A stretch of DNA of 64,000 nt from JBBECE01 sp964574935 (GCA_964574935.1 CAZNOZ010000004.1:1-64000); one strand, 5' to 3'; counted from the stretch's first letter, positions 15,707-24,144 are shown. A program made the numbers and translations. Notes: generated from the sequence alone by a model not told the origin.

Positions 15707-16393
15707 ATGACCAAGAACTCGGACGTGGTGTTCCGCGACCTGCGCCGCGCGATCATCACCATGGAGCTCGTGCCGGGCACGCCGATCAGCGAACACGCGT
15801 TGACCGAGCATTACGGCATCAGCCGGACGCCGGTGCGCGAGGCCATCCTCCGGCTGGCCGAGGAGGGTCTGGTGGACGTGGTCCCGAAATCGGGAACGTA
15901 CGTTTCACGCATTCCCCTTTCCCTTCTCCGCGAGTCGCTGGTGGCGCGGCGGGCGCTCGAGGCGGTGACGGTTCGAGCCGCCACGGAGCGGGCGAGCGAA
16001 AGCGACATCATGCGGTTGCGGTCCATCGTCCTGCGCCAGCAGGAAGAGATCGACGCGGGGCAGGCCGACCTGTTCGACCTCGCCGACAACGACTTCCACG
16101 CGGGGATCGCCGCGGCCGGGAACTATCCGGGCATCTGGGACATGGTCCAGCAGATCCGGCTTCAGGTCGAACGCTATCGCCGGCTCATCCTGCCGCAGCA
16201 GGGGCGCATGAGCAACGCGGTGGGCGAACACTCGGCGGTGCTGGACGCGATCGCGCGACGCGACACCGAAAACGCCGTCAAAAGGATGAACGAGCATTTG
16301 AACAAGCTGCAGCTCGACATCGCGGTGTTTCGCGATCTGTGGCCGGACTATTTCATCCACGACACCGCCCTGGAAGACGAGGCGCTGAACTAG
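15707..16393 (+). CDS. GntR-family regulator, FCD subfamily (third)
   Basis: A 228-residue regulator with winged helix FRDLRRAIITMELVPGTPIS, then SRTPVREAILRLAEEG and VVPKSGTYVS, and an FCD domain with metal-type residues in DNDFHAGI, GEHSAVL and MNEHLNKL. The start at 15707 follows the usual length of the family; an in-frame extension upstream is low-complexity and overlaps other genes. It lies directly upstream of, and in the same direction as, the TRAP operon at 17000-20008, which it probably controls (inference). Confidence 0.85.
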   Translation: MTKNSDVVFRDLRRAIITMELVPGTPISEHALTEHYGISRTPVREAILRLAEEGLVDVVPKSGTYVSRIPLSLLRESLVARRALEAVTVRAATERASESDIMRLRSIVLRQQEEIDAGQADLFDLADNDFHAGIAAAGNYPGIWDMVQQIRLQVERYRRLILPQQGRMSNAVGEHSAVLDAIARRDTENAVKRMNEHLNKLQLDIAVFRDLWPDYFIHDTALEDEALN

Positions 16394-16405
16394 CGCGCCG
16401 GCGCG

Positions 16406-16430
16406 TCGCCCGCGCCACCGGGGCGGGCGA
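16406..16430 (+). terminator. Terminator-like hairpin after GntR gene
   Basis: TCGCCCGC, a 9-nt loop and GCGGGCGA, 13 bp after the stop codon. There is no T tract. It may separate the regulator from the TRAP operon. Confidence 0.4.
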
Positions 16431-16999
16431 ACCGTCGCGGGATCGGCGGTGCTGAGCCCCGGGAAACGTCCGGCGATCGGCCCGCAACAAACCGGCGACA
16501 AGCCGCCAACATGCACGGATGCGGGGGCGGGAACCGATTTGCTCGTATGAGATATACTATCGTAATATCAATGGGTTGTATGATTTTCTGAAGGGTTTTG
16601 ATCACTGTCTGCGGCGCCGCGCAAAATTTCTTCAATCGCCGGGCACTGCCTCGCCGCGCCGCTCGCCGGGTCGGCGAGCCGGGCACTGGCGATCGTGTCG
16701 GACCGTTCACCCTGTCGCGGGGTGGACTGAATTCTAGTGGCGCCGATGCGGCCCGATGTGCTTTGATTTGGCGATGGCAAACGACAATCGGGACTTCGCG
16801 GATTTGGCCATCGTGTCGATGCAGGGGATTCCATGAGGGGGAATTCTCTGTTCGGCAGCGTCGGGAGGACGGCAACGGCGACGAGCGCCGCGAAAGCTCC
16901 TGGGCGTTCGACCGCCATGGCGCGTGCGCCTGTGGCACAGCCACGTCCGGCGATCGACCGGATCTGCGAGACCCATCCACAAAGGGAGGACCCTTCATA
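16431..16999 (+). promoter_or_regulatory. Leader and promoter region of the TRAP operon
   Basis: 570 bp with no recognisable gene. An AT-rich island at 16543-16605 contains GAGATATACTATCG, TAATATCAATG and TTGTATGATTTTC, the only plausible promoter/operator block in the gap and a likely target of the upstream FCD regulator. No riboswitch is recognised in the long stretch that follows. The ribosome site AAAGGGAGGA (16981-16990) precedes the start at 17000. Confidence 0.4.
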
Positions 17000-18034
17000 A
17001 TGAAGCTACTGAAACCCATCGTCGCTCTCGGCGCCGCCGCGTTGGCGCTCGCCGTGACCGCGGCGTCCGCGCAGGACGTGACCCTGCGGGTGCATCAGAT
17101 GCTGCCCGAGCAGGCCACCATTCCGGCCAAGGCGATCGCGCCATGGGCGCAACGCGTCGAAGAGCAATCCAATGGCCGCATCAACGTGCAGATGTTCCCG
17201 TCCATGCAGCTGGGCGGCGCGCCGCCGGAACTCTATGACCAGGCCGCCAGCGGCGTCGTGGACGTGATCTGGACGGTGATCGGGTATACCCCCGGCCGTT
17301 TCCCGACATCGGAAACGTTCGAGTTGCCGTTCATCATGTCCTTGAGTGCGGAAGAAAACTCGCGCGCCTTCCATGAGTTCATGGTCGAAAATGCGAGTCG
17401 GGAATTCACCGATACCCATGTGCTGGCGTTTCACACGCACGGTCCGGGGCTCATCCATTCGAGGAACCCCGTCACGTCGCTGGAGGACTTCCAGAACCTC
17501 AAGATCCGCGGTGGTTCCCGCGTCATCAACCTGATGCTGGAGAAGCTCGGCGCGGAGCCGGTCGGGATGCCCGTGCCGGCGGTGCCTGAGGGGCTGTCGT
17601 CGGGCGTCATCGACGCGACGACAATTCCGTGGGAGGTGACCCCGGCCCTGCATGTGGCCGAACTGGTGCACAATCACACGGGCTTCTCGGGCGATCACGG
17701 CTGGTACACGCAGACCTTCGTGTTCGCGATGAACAAGAACACCTACGACAACCTGCCGGACGATCTCAAAGCGATTATCGACGCCAACTCCGGGCCCGAT
17801 CTGGCGGCCGAATTCGGCCGTGCCATGGATGAGGGCGACGATGTCGGATTGAAGATCGCACAGGACGCCGGCAACAACATCATCACGCTCGACGAGGCCG
17901 AGACCGAACGCTGGAAGGCGGTGGCCCAGGAAGTCATCGACGACTGGATCGCCGATATGAACGACCGCGGCTATGACGGCCAGGCGCTGCTCGACAGAGC
18001 CAGGGAGCTCATCGACCAAAACTCGATGATGTAA
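17000..18034 (+). CDS. dctP: TRAP transporter periplasmic binding protein
   Basis: A 344-residue protein with a Sec signal peptide (MKLLKPIVALGAAALALAV, ending ASAQ) and a DctP-family domain. Landmarks include a W/I-rich strand near residue 90, the ligand-binding region FQNLKIRGGSRVINLMLEKL near 165-185 and VPEGLSSGVIDAT, then NKNTYDNLP in the C-terminal lobe. TRAP binding proteins usually take carboxylates such as sugar acids. The start at 17000 has a strong ribosome site. A perfect hairpin follows. Confidence 0.88.
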   Translation: MKLLKPIVALGAAALALAVTAASAQDVTLRVHQMLPEQATIPAKAIAPWAQRVEEQSNGRINVQMFPSMQLGGAPPELYDQAASGVVDVIWTVIGYTPGRFPTSETFELPFIMSLSAEENSRAFHEFMVENASREFTDTHVLAFHTHGPGLIHSRNPVTSLEDFQNLKIRGGSRVINLMLEKLGAEPVGMPVPAVPEGLSSGVIDATTIPWEVTPALHVAELVHNHTGFSGDHGWYTQTFVFAMNKNTYDNLPDDLKAIIDANSGPDLAAEFGRAMDEGDDVGLKIAQDAGNNIITLDEAETERWKAVAQEVIDDWIADMNDRGYDGQALLDRARELIDQNSMM

Positions 18035-18050
18035 CTTTCCGCGACATTCT

Positions 18051-18078
18051 GCCGGCCGCCGGGCGACTGGCGGCCGGC
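18051..18078 (+). terminator. Intercistronic GC hairpin after dctP
   Basis: GCCGGCCGCC, an 8-nt loop and GGCGGCCGGC form a perfect 10-bp stem between dctP and dctQ. GCCTTTCAC follows, with no T tract. Confidence 0.75.
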
Positions 18079-18128
18079 GCCTTTCACCGCTAGGTTGCCT
18101 CAACGTCGGACAACCGATTCCCGAGCCC

Positions 18129-18686
18129 ATGCCCGAACAGCGGCCTGATCCTCTGCCACCGGCTTTGACGTCAATGATCGGCCGGATCGCATGGGTGCTG
18201 GCCCTCGCCGGCGGGGTTGTGCTTGTCTTCATCACTGTCGTCACCGACGCCAGCATCATCGGGCGGGCTCTGATCGCGCTGGGTCTGAGGCCGATCCAGG
18301 GCGATTTCGAAATCGTGGAGACCGGCACGGCGTTCGCCATTTTCTCCTTCATGCCCTGGTGCCAGTTCAATCGCGGGCACGCCTCGGTCGACATCTTCAC
18401 CTCCCGGTTGCCGCCGGTGGTGCTCAGGGTCTTTGACCTTGTCGTCGACGCGGCGTTCGCGGTCGTCATAACGGTTCTCGTGTGGCGCATGGGCGTGGGG
18501 CTCGCCGACAAATACGCCAACCACCAGACGACCTTCATCCTGCAGGTGCCCGTGTGGTGGACCTATGCGGGAGGCATGGTCGGCGCGGTTGCGTGGGTCA
18601 CGGTCAGCTACTACTGCCTCGTCGAGAGCGTGGTGTGTGTCATCAAGGGTGTCGACCATCGCGTCTCGCTGAGGTCCGAGATTTGA
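18129..18686 (+). CDS. dctQ: TRAP transporter small permease
   Basis: A 185-residue membrane protein with four hydrophobic segments, the usual topology of DctQ subunits. Characteristic features are the N-terminal segment IAWVLALAGGVVLVFITVV, the polar stretch GHASVDIF between helices 2 and 3, and VPVWWTYAGGMVGAV near residue 140. The stop overlaps the TTG start of the large permease gene (TTGA). Confidence 0.85.
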   Translation: MPEQRPDPLPPALTSMIGRIAWVLALAGGVVLVFITVVTDASIIGRALIALGLRPIQGDFEIVETGTAFAIFSFMPWCQFNRGHASVDIFTSRLPPVVLRVFDLVVDAAFAVVITVLVWRMGVGLADKYANHQTTFILQVPVWWTYAGGMVGAVAWVTVSYYCLVESVVCVIKGVDHRVSLRSEI

Positions 18687-20008
18687 GCCCGTTCGAACTC
18701 GGCCTGTGGTCGTTCCCGATCGTGCTCGCGATGATCTTCGCGCGCGTGCCCATCGGGCTGGCGATGCTGGTGGCCGGAATCGTCGGCAGCTATCTGGTGC
18801 TGGGCAGCTGGAACCCGATGCTGGCGCAGCTCAAGGCGGTCACCGTCACCACCTTCTCGACCTACTCGCTGTCGATCATCCCGCTGTTCCTGCTCATGGG
18901 CGAATTCGCCACCCTGGGCGGGTTGTCCTCGGCGCTGTTCCGGTCGTCGGAGAAGATCCTCGGGCACTACCGCGGCGGGGTGGCGATGGCCGCGATCGGC
19001 GCCTGCGCGGCGTTCGGCGCCATTTGCGGCTCGTCGCTCGCGACCGCCGCGACGATGGGCCGGGTGGCGCTTCCGGAACTGCGCACGCACGGCTATTCGA
19101 GCGCGCTGGCGACCGGCGCGCTGGCGGCCGGCGGCACGCTCGGCATTCTCATCCCTCCTTCGGTGGTGTTGGTGATCTACGCCATCCTGACCGAGCAGAA
19201 TATCGCCAAGCTGTTCGTTTCGGCGTTCGTGCCCGGCATTCTGGCGGCGATCGGATACATGATCGCGATCTCCATCTATGTGCGCCTCAACCCCAACTCC
19301 GCCGGCCGGCGGGAGAAAGCGCCCCTGGCCGAGCGGCTGCGGGCGATGTCCGATATCTGGCCGGTGCTGTTGATCTTCGGTTTGGTCGTCGGCGGCATCT
19401 ATGCGGGCTGGTTCACCCCGACCGAAGGCGCCGCGGTCGGCGCGGCGGGAACCGGCATCCTGGCCTTCGCCAACGGCGGCATGACGCGCGAGAAACTGCT
19501 GCAGGCGTTTCTGGCCACCGCGCTGACGACGGCAATGATCTTCTTCATCATCTTCGGCGCCCAGATCTACAACTCGTTCCTGGCGCTGAGCCAGTTTCCG
19601 CGCGTGATCGCGGCCGTCATTGCCGGCCAGGGTCTCAATCCATGGGTGGTGCTGGTGGCGGTTCTGCTGATGTATCTGGTGCTCGGCTGCCTGATGGATT
19701 CGCTGTCGATGATCCTGCTGACCATTCCGATCATCTATCCGATCATGACGGGATTCGATTACGGCCTGGCGCCGGAGGAGTTTTCCATCTGGTTCGGCAT
19801 CCTGGTGTTGATCGTGGTTGAGGTCGGACTGATCACGCCACCGGTGGGACTCAATCTGTTCGTGATCAACTCGATGTCGAAGGACACGCCGCTGAGCGCC
19901 ACCTATCGCGGGGTCATCCCGTTCGTTACCGCCGACGTCATTCGGACCGCGATCCTGGTCGCCTTCCCGGTCATCACGCTGTTCCTGGTGCGGTTGTTGT
20001 CGGGCTGA
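18683..20008 (+). CDS. dctM: TRAP transporter large permease
   Basis: A 441-residue membrane protein of the DctM/ion-transporter superfamily with about 12 hydrophobic segments. Landmarks are IIPLFLLMGEFA near residue 70, AFGAICGSSLATAATMG near 110-127, LAAGGTLGILIPPS near 145 and ITPPVGLNLFVINS near 390. The start is a TTG (reading SPFELGLW) inside the dctQ stop codon, which gives the normal family length. It completes the dctPQM operon and converges on the ATP-grasp gene, leaving only 15 bp. Confidence 0.88.
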   Translation: MSPFELGLWSFPIVLAMIFARVPIGLAMLVAGIVGSYLVLGSWNPMLAQLKAVTVTTFSTYSLSIIPLFLLMGEFATLGGLSSALFRSSEKILGHYRGGVAMAAIGACAAFGAICGSSLATAATMGRVALPELRTHGYSSALATGALAAGGTLGILIPPSVVLVIYAILTEQNIAKLFVSAFVPGILAAIGYMIAISIYVRLNPNSAGRREKAPLAERLRAMSDIWPVLLIFGLVVGGIYAGWFTPTEGAAVGAAGTGILAFANGGMTREKLLQAFLATALTTAMIFFIIFGAQIYNSFLALSQFPRVIAAVIAGQGLNPWVVLVAVLLMYLVLGCLMDSLSMILLTIPIIYPIMTGFDYGLAPEEFSIWFGILVLIVVEVGLITPPVGLNLFVINSMSKDTPLSATYRGVIPFVTADVIRTAILVAFPVITLFLVRLLSG

Positions 20009-20023
20009 CGCCGGCGGTCCGCT

Positions 20024-20983
20024 TCAAAGCGTGCGGCGGGCGGTACGAAAATAGTTGAGCCAGCGCCGGTAGGGTTTCAGGCCCGAGATCGAAATCGCCA
20101 CGGAACCGGTGGCCGGGGTGTCGAGGGCGGCCATGGCGTCGCGATAGCGCCCGTCGGCGATGCGCAGCGTGCCCAGTCGATAGGCGACACGCTGGCGGGT
20201 CCGGATCTTGACGTGCGGGTTGGTGTTGATTTCGTAGATCTCCGGCCGCCCGCCGACAACGCCGAAATCGACCCGTCCGTATTCGATCCCGGCGGTCTCG
20301 AAAGCCGACCACAGCGTGTCGCGGTAGGGCCCGGTCTGCACATACTCTCGCTCCTCTTCGAACTGCTCCTGCGAGGCGATGCCGGGGCGGCCGACTTTGA
20401 CCCACCAGACACGGTCGGTCACCCACACGGCCGGCACAAACGCCTCGCCGACGCGGTAGGCCGCGTAGCGGACGAAAAAGTCGGGCGCCAGGGGCTCGGC
20501 GCAATACTCGACCGCCATCAGTTCCCTCAGCGGCACGCCGGTGGCAAGCAGGCGTTCGGCTTCGGCCTCGACCTCGGCGGGGCGGTGCAGCAATTCGGAC
20601 ATCACCCCGCGATGGGCCGAGCGGGTGCGCAGGAAAACCGGGAACCGGTCGGGTTGTTCGCCGTCCTCGAGGCGCCACACCGCATGGGCGTTGATGCCGT
20701 CCGCGTTGAGGCGTCGCAGCAGTGCAAAGCGCTCGAGGACGCGGGCGGGATTGTTGAGCACCCTGAGGCCGGCGGCGGCGAGCGCCTGATAGGTCTGGGC
20801 GGCGAGCTCCAGATCCCAGGCGCTCAGGCGGTCGAAATCGGTGAAGATGTAGGTGGCGCGCGGCAGGGTCGGGCCGCGGAACAGCCGATCGTAGCTCATG
20901 GTCCGGAATTTGGTGCGGCCCATGAGGCGGCGCACGCCGCGGTGGGTGTAGGTGAAGCCGCCGGCGACGACGAGCACGATCAT
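20024..20983 (-). CDS. ATP-grasp-type protein, possible peptide ligase
   Basis: A 319-residue protein. The C-terminal half has the ATP-grasp metal/nucleotide region: MAVEYCAEP near 156-164, YAAYRVGEAFVP near 174-184, RVDFGVV at 237-243 and the Mg-binding EIYEINTNP at 248-256. The N-terminal half (TYTHRGVRRLMGR, YIFTDFDRLSAWD, LNNPARVLERF) resembles a RimK-like pre-grasp region. ATP-grasp enzymes join a carboxylate to an amine or hydroxyl. It is divergent from the repeat peptide gene at 21127, with a 143-bp shared interval, and may act on that peptide (inference). A housekeeping role unrelated to the peptide remains possible. Confidence 0.68.
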   Translation of the reverse strand: MIVLVVAGGFTYTHRGVRRLMGRTKFRTMSYDRLFRGPTLPRATYIFTDFDRLSAWDLELAAQTYQALAAAGLRVLNNPARVLERFALLRRLNADGINAHAVWRLEDGEQPDRFPVFLRTRSAHRGVMSELLHRPAEVEAEAERLLATGVPLRELMAVEYCAEPLAPDFFVRYAAYRVGEAFVPAVWVTDRVWWVKVGRPGIASQEQFEEEREYVQTGPYRDTLWSAFETAGIEYGRVDFGVVGGRPEIYEINTNPHVKIRTRQRVAYRLGTLRIADGRYRDAMAALDTPATGSVAISISGLKPYRRWLNYFRTARRTL

Positions 20984-21085
20984 GGCGTTGTCCGAGTGTG
21001 GCCAGGGCGCAACGTTTGGTTCCCTCGTGGCGGAATTGGCGGCCGGCGGGGCGCCGGACCTTTATCGATCCGGCAAATTCTGCGA

Positions 21086-21119
21086 TAGAATGTGCTTGTG
21101 GCTCAACCGGATAGTGGAG
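21086..21119 (+). promoter_or_regulatory. Promoter -10 and ribosome site of the repeat peptide gene
   Basis: TAGAAT at 21086-21091 is a good -10, with only a weak -35 upstream in the stretch after 21061. TGGAG at 21115-21119 lies 7 bp before the ATG at 21127. The interval 20984-21126 is shared with the divergent ATP-grasp gene, for which I see no clear promoter. Confidence 0.45.
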
Positions 21120-21126
21120 TTCATCG

Positions 21127-21492
21127 ATGGTAAGGCTTGACAGGACCAAGCTGCTGGGCTTCCGGCTCGTAGCGGACAGCGCGCCGGCGCTGCAAGCAAA
21201 GATCGGGGAGAACGGCGAGAAAGCGCCGGCGTCGGGAAATCCGATTGCGGCTGGTGCCAAGATCGGCGGCAACGGCGAAAAGGCGCCCGCGACAGAGCGG
21301 CCGGTGGCCGCCGGGGCCAAGATCGGCAACGGCTCCAAGAAGCCGGTCACCGTCGGGGCGAAGGTCGGCATCACCGAAAAGCGGCCGGCGAAGGCCGTCA
21401 TCGGCGCCAAGATCGGCAACCCCAAGCTCGACCGGGAAAAGGCGCAGGCCGTCATCGGCGCCAAGATCGGCGGCGAGAAGCGCCCCAGCTGA
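21127..21492 (+). CDS. Repeat-rich peptide, candidate RiPP precursor
   Basis: 121 residues. A 21-residue leader-like N terminus (MVRLDRTKLLGFRLVADSAP) is followed by six repeats centred on an AK(I/V)G unit with the Lys at positions 25, 45, 65, 79, 95 and 113, spaced 14-20 residues apart and separated by Gly, Asn, Glu, Lys and Pro. There is no Cys, no Trp and no signal peptide. It lies between a divergent ATP-grasp gene and a codirectional HExxH-type RiPP modification enzyme whose start is about 25 bp downstream. Leader plus multi-repeat core next to two peptide-modifying enzyme families is the layout of a multicore RiPP precursor. No close known family is recognised. Confidence 0.65.
   Translation: MVRLDRTKLLGFRLVADSAPALQAKIGENGEKAPASGNPIAAGAKIGGNGEKAPATERPVAAGAKIGNGSKKPVTVGAKVGITEKRPAKAVIGAKIGNPKLDREKAQAVIGAKIGGEKRPS
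21190..21481 (+). repeat. Six in-gene repeats of the AKIG unit, last two nearly identical in DNA
   Basis: The coding repeats start near 21190, 21250, 21310, 21352, 21400 and 21454. The last two share an exact 26-bp stretch (21392-21417 and 21446-21471), 54 bp apart, showing recent duplication, while the earlier copies have diverged at DNA level but keep the AK(I/V)G core. Confidence 0.8.
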
Positions 21493-21517
21493 CCGACCCG
21501 GGCCGGGATTCGGATCG

Positions 21518-22531
21518 GTGACCGGCACGGTGCCCGATCCGTCCGTGCCGGGCGTGATGTCGTGCCTGCCCGATGCAGCGCGGGCGCGAGCGCTCGACCG
21601 GGCCATGCGTCAGGGGCTGGCCGACAGCCTGGCGCACATCGCCGAGCGGGCGCGCGGCGAGATCGCCTACGACGAGGCCGGCTTGCAGCGCACGATTGCG
21701 GCGATCCGCGAGCGGCGCTTCGCACCGCTCATCTTCGCGCTTTACTACGATCTGGTGTCCGCCATCGAGGCCGGGCGCGATGAGGAGGCCGCCGTCCTCA
21801 TCTCGCGGATTGCCGGTTCGGCTCCGATCGAAGGGCCGATGGTGGTGTGCCGCATCGAGGACGAACCGATCGGACCGAACGCCGCGATCTACCGCGACAA
21901 GATGGACACCGACGCCGAGCTGAAATTCGGTTTCCTGCAGCCCTCTCAGGCCGAGGCGAAGGCCTTCATGGACTGTTTGGAGGCGGCACGGGCGAGGTTT
22001 GGTGCGGTGCTGCCCGGCCTCTTTGCAGAGATGGAGGCGCTCATCTCCGAACTCATTCTCGCCACCGAACCCGATGACGGCTCGAGCCGGTTCACGGGCG
22101 GGTCGTCCTACATGTTGTGGGGGGCGCTGTTTCTCAATCCGCGCGTTCAGGCCGAGCCGGTCGCCCTGGTCGAGGCGATCGCCCACGAATGCGGGCACTC
22201 GGCGCTCTTCGGGCACACGATCGCCGAGCCGCTGGTGCGCAATCCGGACGCCGAGCTGTTCACCTCGCCGCTCAGGGACGACCCGCGGCCGATGGACGGG
22301 ATCTATCACGCCACCTGGGTGTCGGCGCGCATGGCGTGGGCGATGGCGACACTGATCGCGAGCGGGGCGCTGGACAGCCGGGAACGGGATATGGCCGCGG
22401 GCCGGCTCGAAGCGAATCGGGCGGGCTTTCACTCCGGGCTCGAAACGGTGCGTCGGCACGGGCAGCTTTCGGTGACCGGGGCCGCCCTGATGGCGGGCGC
22501 CGAGGCGGACATGGCGGCGTTGGCGGGCTGA
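21518..22531 (+). CDS. HExxH-type RiPP modification enzyme (predicted 2-oxoglutarate-dependent peptide hydroxylase)
   Basis: About 337 residues from GTG 21518; ATG 21557 is an alternative start. The zinc/iron-type motif HECGH falls at residues 223-227 (GTG numbering), followed about 30 residues later by SPLRDDPRPMDGIYHATW. The HExxH plus PLR/DPRP pairing is the hallmark of the HExxH peptide-modification family found in RiPP clusters (TIGR04267 as I recall it), recently recognised as 2-oxoglutarate-dependent peptide beta-hydroxylases. The N-terminal domain is helical, with a conserved-looking FALYYDLVSAIEAG. It directly follows the repeat peptide gene, its probable substrate (inference). Confidence 0.75.
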   Translation: MTGTVPDPSVPGVMSCLPDAARARALDRAMRQGLADSLAHIAERARGEIAYDEAGLQRTIAAIRERRFAPLIFALYYDLVSAIEAGRDEEAAVLISRIAGSAPIEGPMVVCRIEDEPIGPNAAIYRDKMDTDAELKFGFLQPSQAEAKAFMDCLEAARARFGAVLPGLFAEMEALISELILATEPDDGSSRFTGGSSYMLWGALFLNPRVQAEPVALVEAIAHECGHSALFGHTIAEPLVRNPDAELFTSPLRDDPRPMDGIYHATWVSARMAWAMATLIASGALDSRERDMAAGRLEANRAGFHSGLETVRRHGQLSVTGAALMAGAEADMAALAG

Positions 22532-22552
22532 GCCGGCGGTTCCCGAAGACGG

Positions 22553-23308
22553 CTAGCGCAAGAACCGCGGGGTGAACCGGAAGCGGGCCCGCGAAGCGGC
22601 GCCGGTGTGCCGCATCAGCCGCTCGTAGACCAGGGAGCAAACGAAAAAGATGACGATGGAAATGGCGAGGAAATAGAGCGCCGCCACGGAGAAGTGCAGG
22701 AAGACGTTGAAGTCGCGCTCGAACAGCTCGCCGGCCTTGTTCATCAGGTCCTTCTGCTGGCCGATCACCGGCAGCGAGAAATAGACAAGCGCGGTGGCCT
22801 GGAACAGGAACACGATCTCGTTGGTGTAGGCCGGCCAGGCGATGCGGATCATGTTGGGCCAGACCACGGAGCGGAACTGCCGCCAGCGCGACATCCCGTA
22901 GGCCCGCGCCGCCTCGACCTCGCCGCGGGGCACGGTGCGCAGCGCGCCATAGAGGATTTCGGCCGTGTAGGCCGTGGTGTTGAGCGCCAGCACGATCGGG
23001 CCGAGAAACAGCGGATGCAGGACCAGCCAGTCGATGCCCATCGGCTTCCACAGCGACTGATTGAACGACAGCATCAGCGTGTAGAACATGAACAGCTGAA
23101 TGAAGAGCGGCGAGCCTCGGAAGGCGTAGACATAGCCCGCCGAGAGGAGCCGGACGGGCGCGATGCGCGAGTTCTTGCCAAAGGCGAAGCCGATGGCGAG
23201 CAGGAACCCGACGGGGATCGAGGCGAAGGCGAAATACAGGTTGAACAGCGACGGCACCGCCAGGGTCCGGATGTCGCCGATCACCGGATTTGCCGTGAGC
23301 CAGTCCAT
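22553..23308 (-). CDS. Polar amino acid ABC transporter permease (HisM-type)
   Basis: A 251-residue membrane protein with about five hydrophobic segments and the cytoplasmic coupling motif EVEAARAYGMSRWRQF near residue 150. The segment YAFRGSPLFIQLFMFY near 65 is typical of the His/Glu/Gln permease family. ATG 23308 is chosen because it lies two bases after the upstream permease stop and gives family length. It is the last gene of the four-gene operon 25805-22553. Confidence 0.87.
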   Translation of the reverse strand: MDWLTANPVIGDIRTLAVPSLFNLYFAFASIPVGFLLAIGFAFGKNSRIAPVRLLSAGYVYAFRGSPLFIQLFMFYTLMLSFNQSLWKPMGIDWLVLHPLFLGPIVLALNTTAYTAEILYGALRTVPRGEVEAARAYGMSRWRQFRSVVWPNMIRIAWPAYTNEIVFLFQATALVYFSLPVIGQQKDLMNKAGELFERDFNVFLHFSVAALYFLAISIVIFFVCSLVYERLMRHTGAASRARFRFTPRFLR

Positions 23309-23310
23309 CG

Positions 23311-24144
23311 CTAGCGATCCGCGCTGAGCATGCCCCTGCCGGCCCAGCGGGTGAGGGCCCGGAAGCCGCGCTCGGAGGCGAAGGTGACCAGGATGTAAAA
23401 GACGAACAGCACGAAATAGTAGCGCCAGCGCCAATCGCCATGGAGGAACCCGACCTGGGTCAGGAAGTTCGGCGTCCCGAGGCGGTCGGCCCACATGACG
23501 ATATCGGCGATCTGCAGCAGCGAAAGCAGTGAGGTCGCCTTGACGAGAATGAGCCAGACATTGGACAGCCCCGGCAGGGCGTAAATCCACATCTGGCGGA
23601 CATGAATGCGCCACATCACCTGCCGCCGGCTCATCCCGAAGGCCCGGGCCGCCTCGAGCTGGCCCTGGGGCACCGCCCGCATGGCGCCGTGGATGACCGA
23701 CGCGGCGAAGGCGCCGTAGATGATGCCGAGGGACACGCAGGCGAGCGCCAGATATTCCCAGGTGCCCAGTATCCAGTTGGCGTCCGGGCAGGGTGGCCAG
23801 ACCCCTGGATTGGCGGCGATCGCCTCCGCGGTGCAGCGGCTGCGGGCGAGGAATGCTTCGACCGCCTGCTCGAAGGCGAGGGGAAAAAACAGGAAGAACA
23901 GGACGTCCGGCACGCCCCTGACGATGGACGTGTAGAGGTTGCCGAGCTGACGCAGCGGCCAGAAACGGGCGTTCTTGGCGGCGGCGCCCATGAGGCCGAA
24001 GACGAGCGCCAGAGCGGCCCCGAATATGCCGGCCAGGATGGTGAAGCGGAAGGCGCCGTACCAGGCAAAGTGCTTGCCGTTGGTGATGTAGGCCAGGGCG
24101 TCGGCAAAGCCCGGCCCGAGAAGCGCGTTCAGCCAGTCCGGCAT
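23311..24144 (-). CDS. Polar amino acid ABC transporter permease (HisQ-type)
   Basis: A 277-residue permease with the coupling motif QLEAARAFGMSRRQVMW and the entry segment SIVRGVPDVLFFLFF. It is somewhat longer than the sister permease because of an insertion (about 95-125) containing two Cys between hydrophobic segments. It forms the heterodimeric channel with the downstream gene. Confidence 0.87.
   Translation of the reverse strand: MPDWLNALLGPGFADALAYITNGKHFAWYGAFRFTILAGIFGAALALVFGLMGAAAKNARFWPLRQLGNLYTSIVRGVPDVLFFLFFPLAFEQAVEAFLARSRCTAEAIAANPGVWPPCPDANWILGTWEYLALACVSLGIIYGAFAASVIHGAMRAVPQGQLEAARAFGMSRRQVMWRIHVRQMWIYALPGLSNVWLILVKATSLLSLLQIADIVMWADRLGTPNFLTQVGFLHGDWRWRYYFVLFVFYILVTFASERGFRALTRWAGRGMLSADR

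Noticed and set aside
16598..16999. Long N-terminal extension of dctP
   Set aside because: The extension has no family similarity and would precede a perfect Sec signal peptide; ATG 17000 has the ribosome site.
21190..21481. CRISPR-like repeats
   Set aside because: The repeats are coding, of unequal spacing, with no uniform 25-40 bp repeat/spacer pattern and no cas genes in the window.
20024..21725. 583-codon minus-strand frame spanning the peptide and ATP-grasp genes
   Set aside because: It is a high-GC shadow in another frame; the ATP-grasp motifs read only in the 319-codon frame, and the repeat peptide is coded on the plus strand.
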